A stretch of DNA of 64,000 nt from Temnopleurus reevesii (Eukaryota > Echinodermata > Echinoidea > Temnopleuroida > Temnopleuridae): positions 502,984-566,983 of the forward strand of contig BQKZ01000003.1 of NCBI GenBank assembly GCA_036244855.1, given 5' to 3'. A program made the translations under genes and the position numbers. Positions 63,937 through 64,000 of this stretch are shown here, piece by piece. The notes beneath the pieces are model-generated. The model was not told where the DNA came from. It did not search any database and saw only the letters and a list, made by a program, of their open reading frames with translations. Positions within the stretch are counted from its first letter, which is position 1. Every line of letters begins with the position of its first letter.

Positions 63937-64000
63937 GTACTGTAATATTGTTATTTTTATTATTATTATAAGCCAATGATTTAGCCTACAGATATTATCA

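Noticed and set aside
1..64000. CRISPR, rRNA, tRNA, operons or a second protein gene
   Set aside because: None seen on either strand; the window is wholly intragenic in a eukaryotic gene.

Overview
The whole window lies inside one large, intron-rich animal gene on the + strand: a ryanodine receptor (RYR), the intracellular Ca2+-release channel of the endoplasmic/sarcoplasmic reticulum. About 65 exons can be placed by joining in-frame GT..AG-bounded segments whose peptides line up in order with vertebrate RyR (compared from memory; no search was run). Together they encode about 2,930 residues, roughly human RyR1 residues 195 to 2,870, so both the start codon side and the C-terminal pore are outside the window. 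No other convincing gene was found on either strand. The AT-rich introns, average intron near 0.8 kb, many small inverted-repeat elements and divergence from vertebrate RyR suggest a marine invertebrate. An echinoderm is my best guess, with low confidence.

Layout. 0.1-13 kb: end of the first N-terminal beta-trefoil and the MIR trefoil (exons 1-7), with a 6 kb second intron. 13-17 kb: RIH domain (8-12). 17-19.3 kb: SPRY1 (13-15). 19.8-22.6 kb: RyR repeats 1 and 2 (16-20). 23-30 kb: SPRY2 and its C-terminal linker (21-28). 31-37 kb: a variable, Ser/Lys-rich linker equivalent to vertebrate divergent region 2, including one 742-bp exon (29-32). 37-42 kb: SPRY3 (32-36). 42-53 kb: helical solenoid (36-50). 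53-58 kb: second RIH-type/bridging solenoid region (51-56). 58-64 kb: RyR repeats 3 and 4 with the phosphorylation loop (57-66).

The most striking observations are architectural. (1) Two homologous exons, 50a and 50b, share phases such that both including both and skipping both gives a premature stop: a strong signature of mutually exclusive splicing in the solenoid. (2) At least six other exons (36, 44, 46, 51, 58, 61) are accompanied by one to five decayed tandem copies of themselves at a spacing of about 136-213 bp. The gene appears to duplicate exon-sized segments repeatedly. One such copy was later split by a 311-bp inverted-repeat element that can be dated relative to the duplication, because intact copies supply the empty site. 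(3) Several in-frame cassette or microexons (15, 24, 27, 30, 36, 60 bp and a 10-bp exon) are visible at domain edges; one adds a PKA-type RRSS motif. (4) An 18-bp ATCCCAC..CACC motif recurs in two three-unit arrays with a 140-168 bp period and as singletons.

Exon numbers are mine and count only within the window. 'Residue' positions refer to the chain encoded in this window with exons 31, 35 and 50a included and the 15-, 27- and 30-bp candidates excluded.
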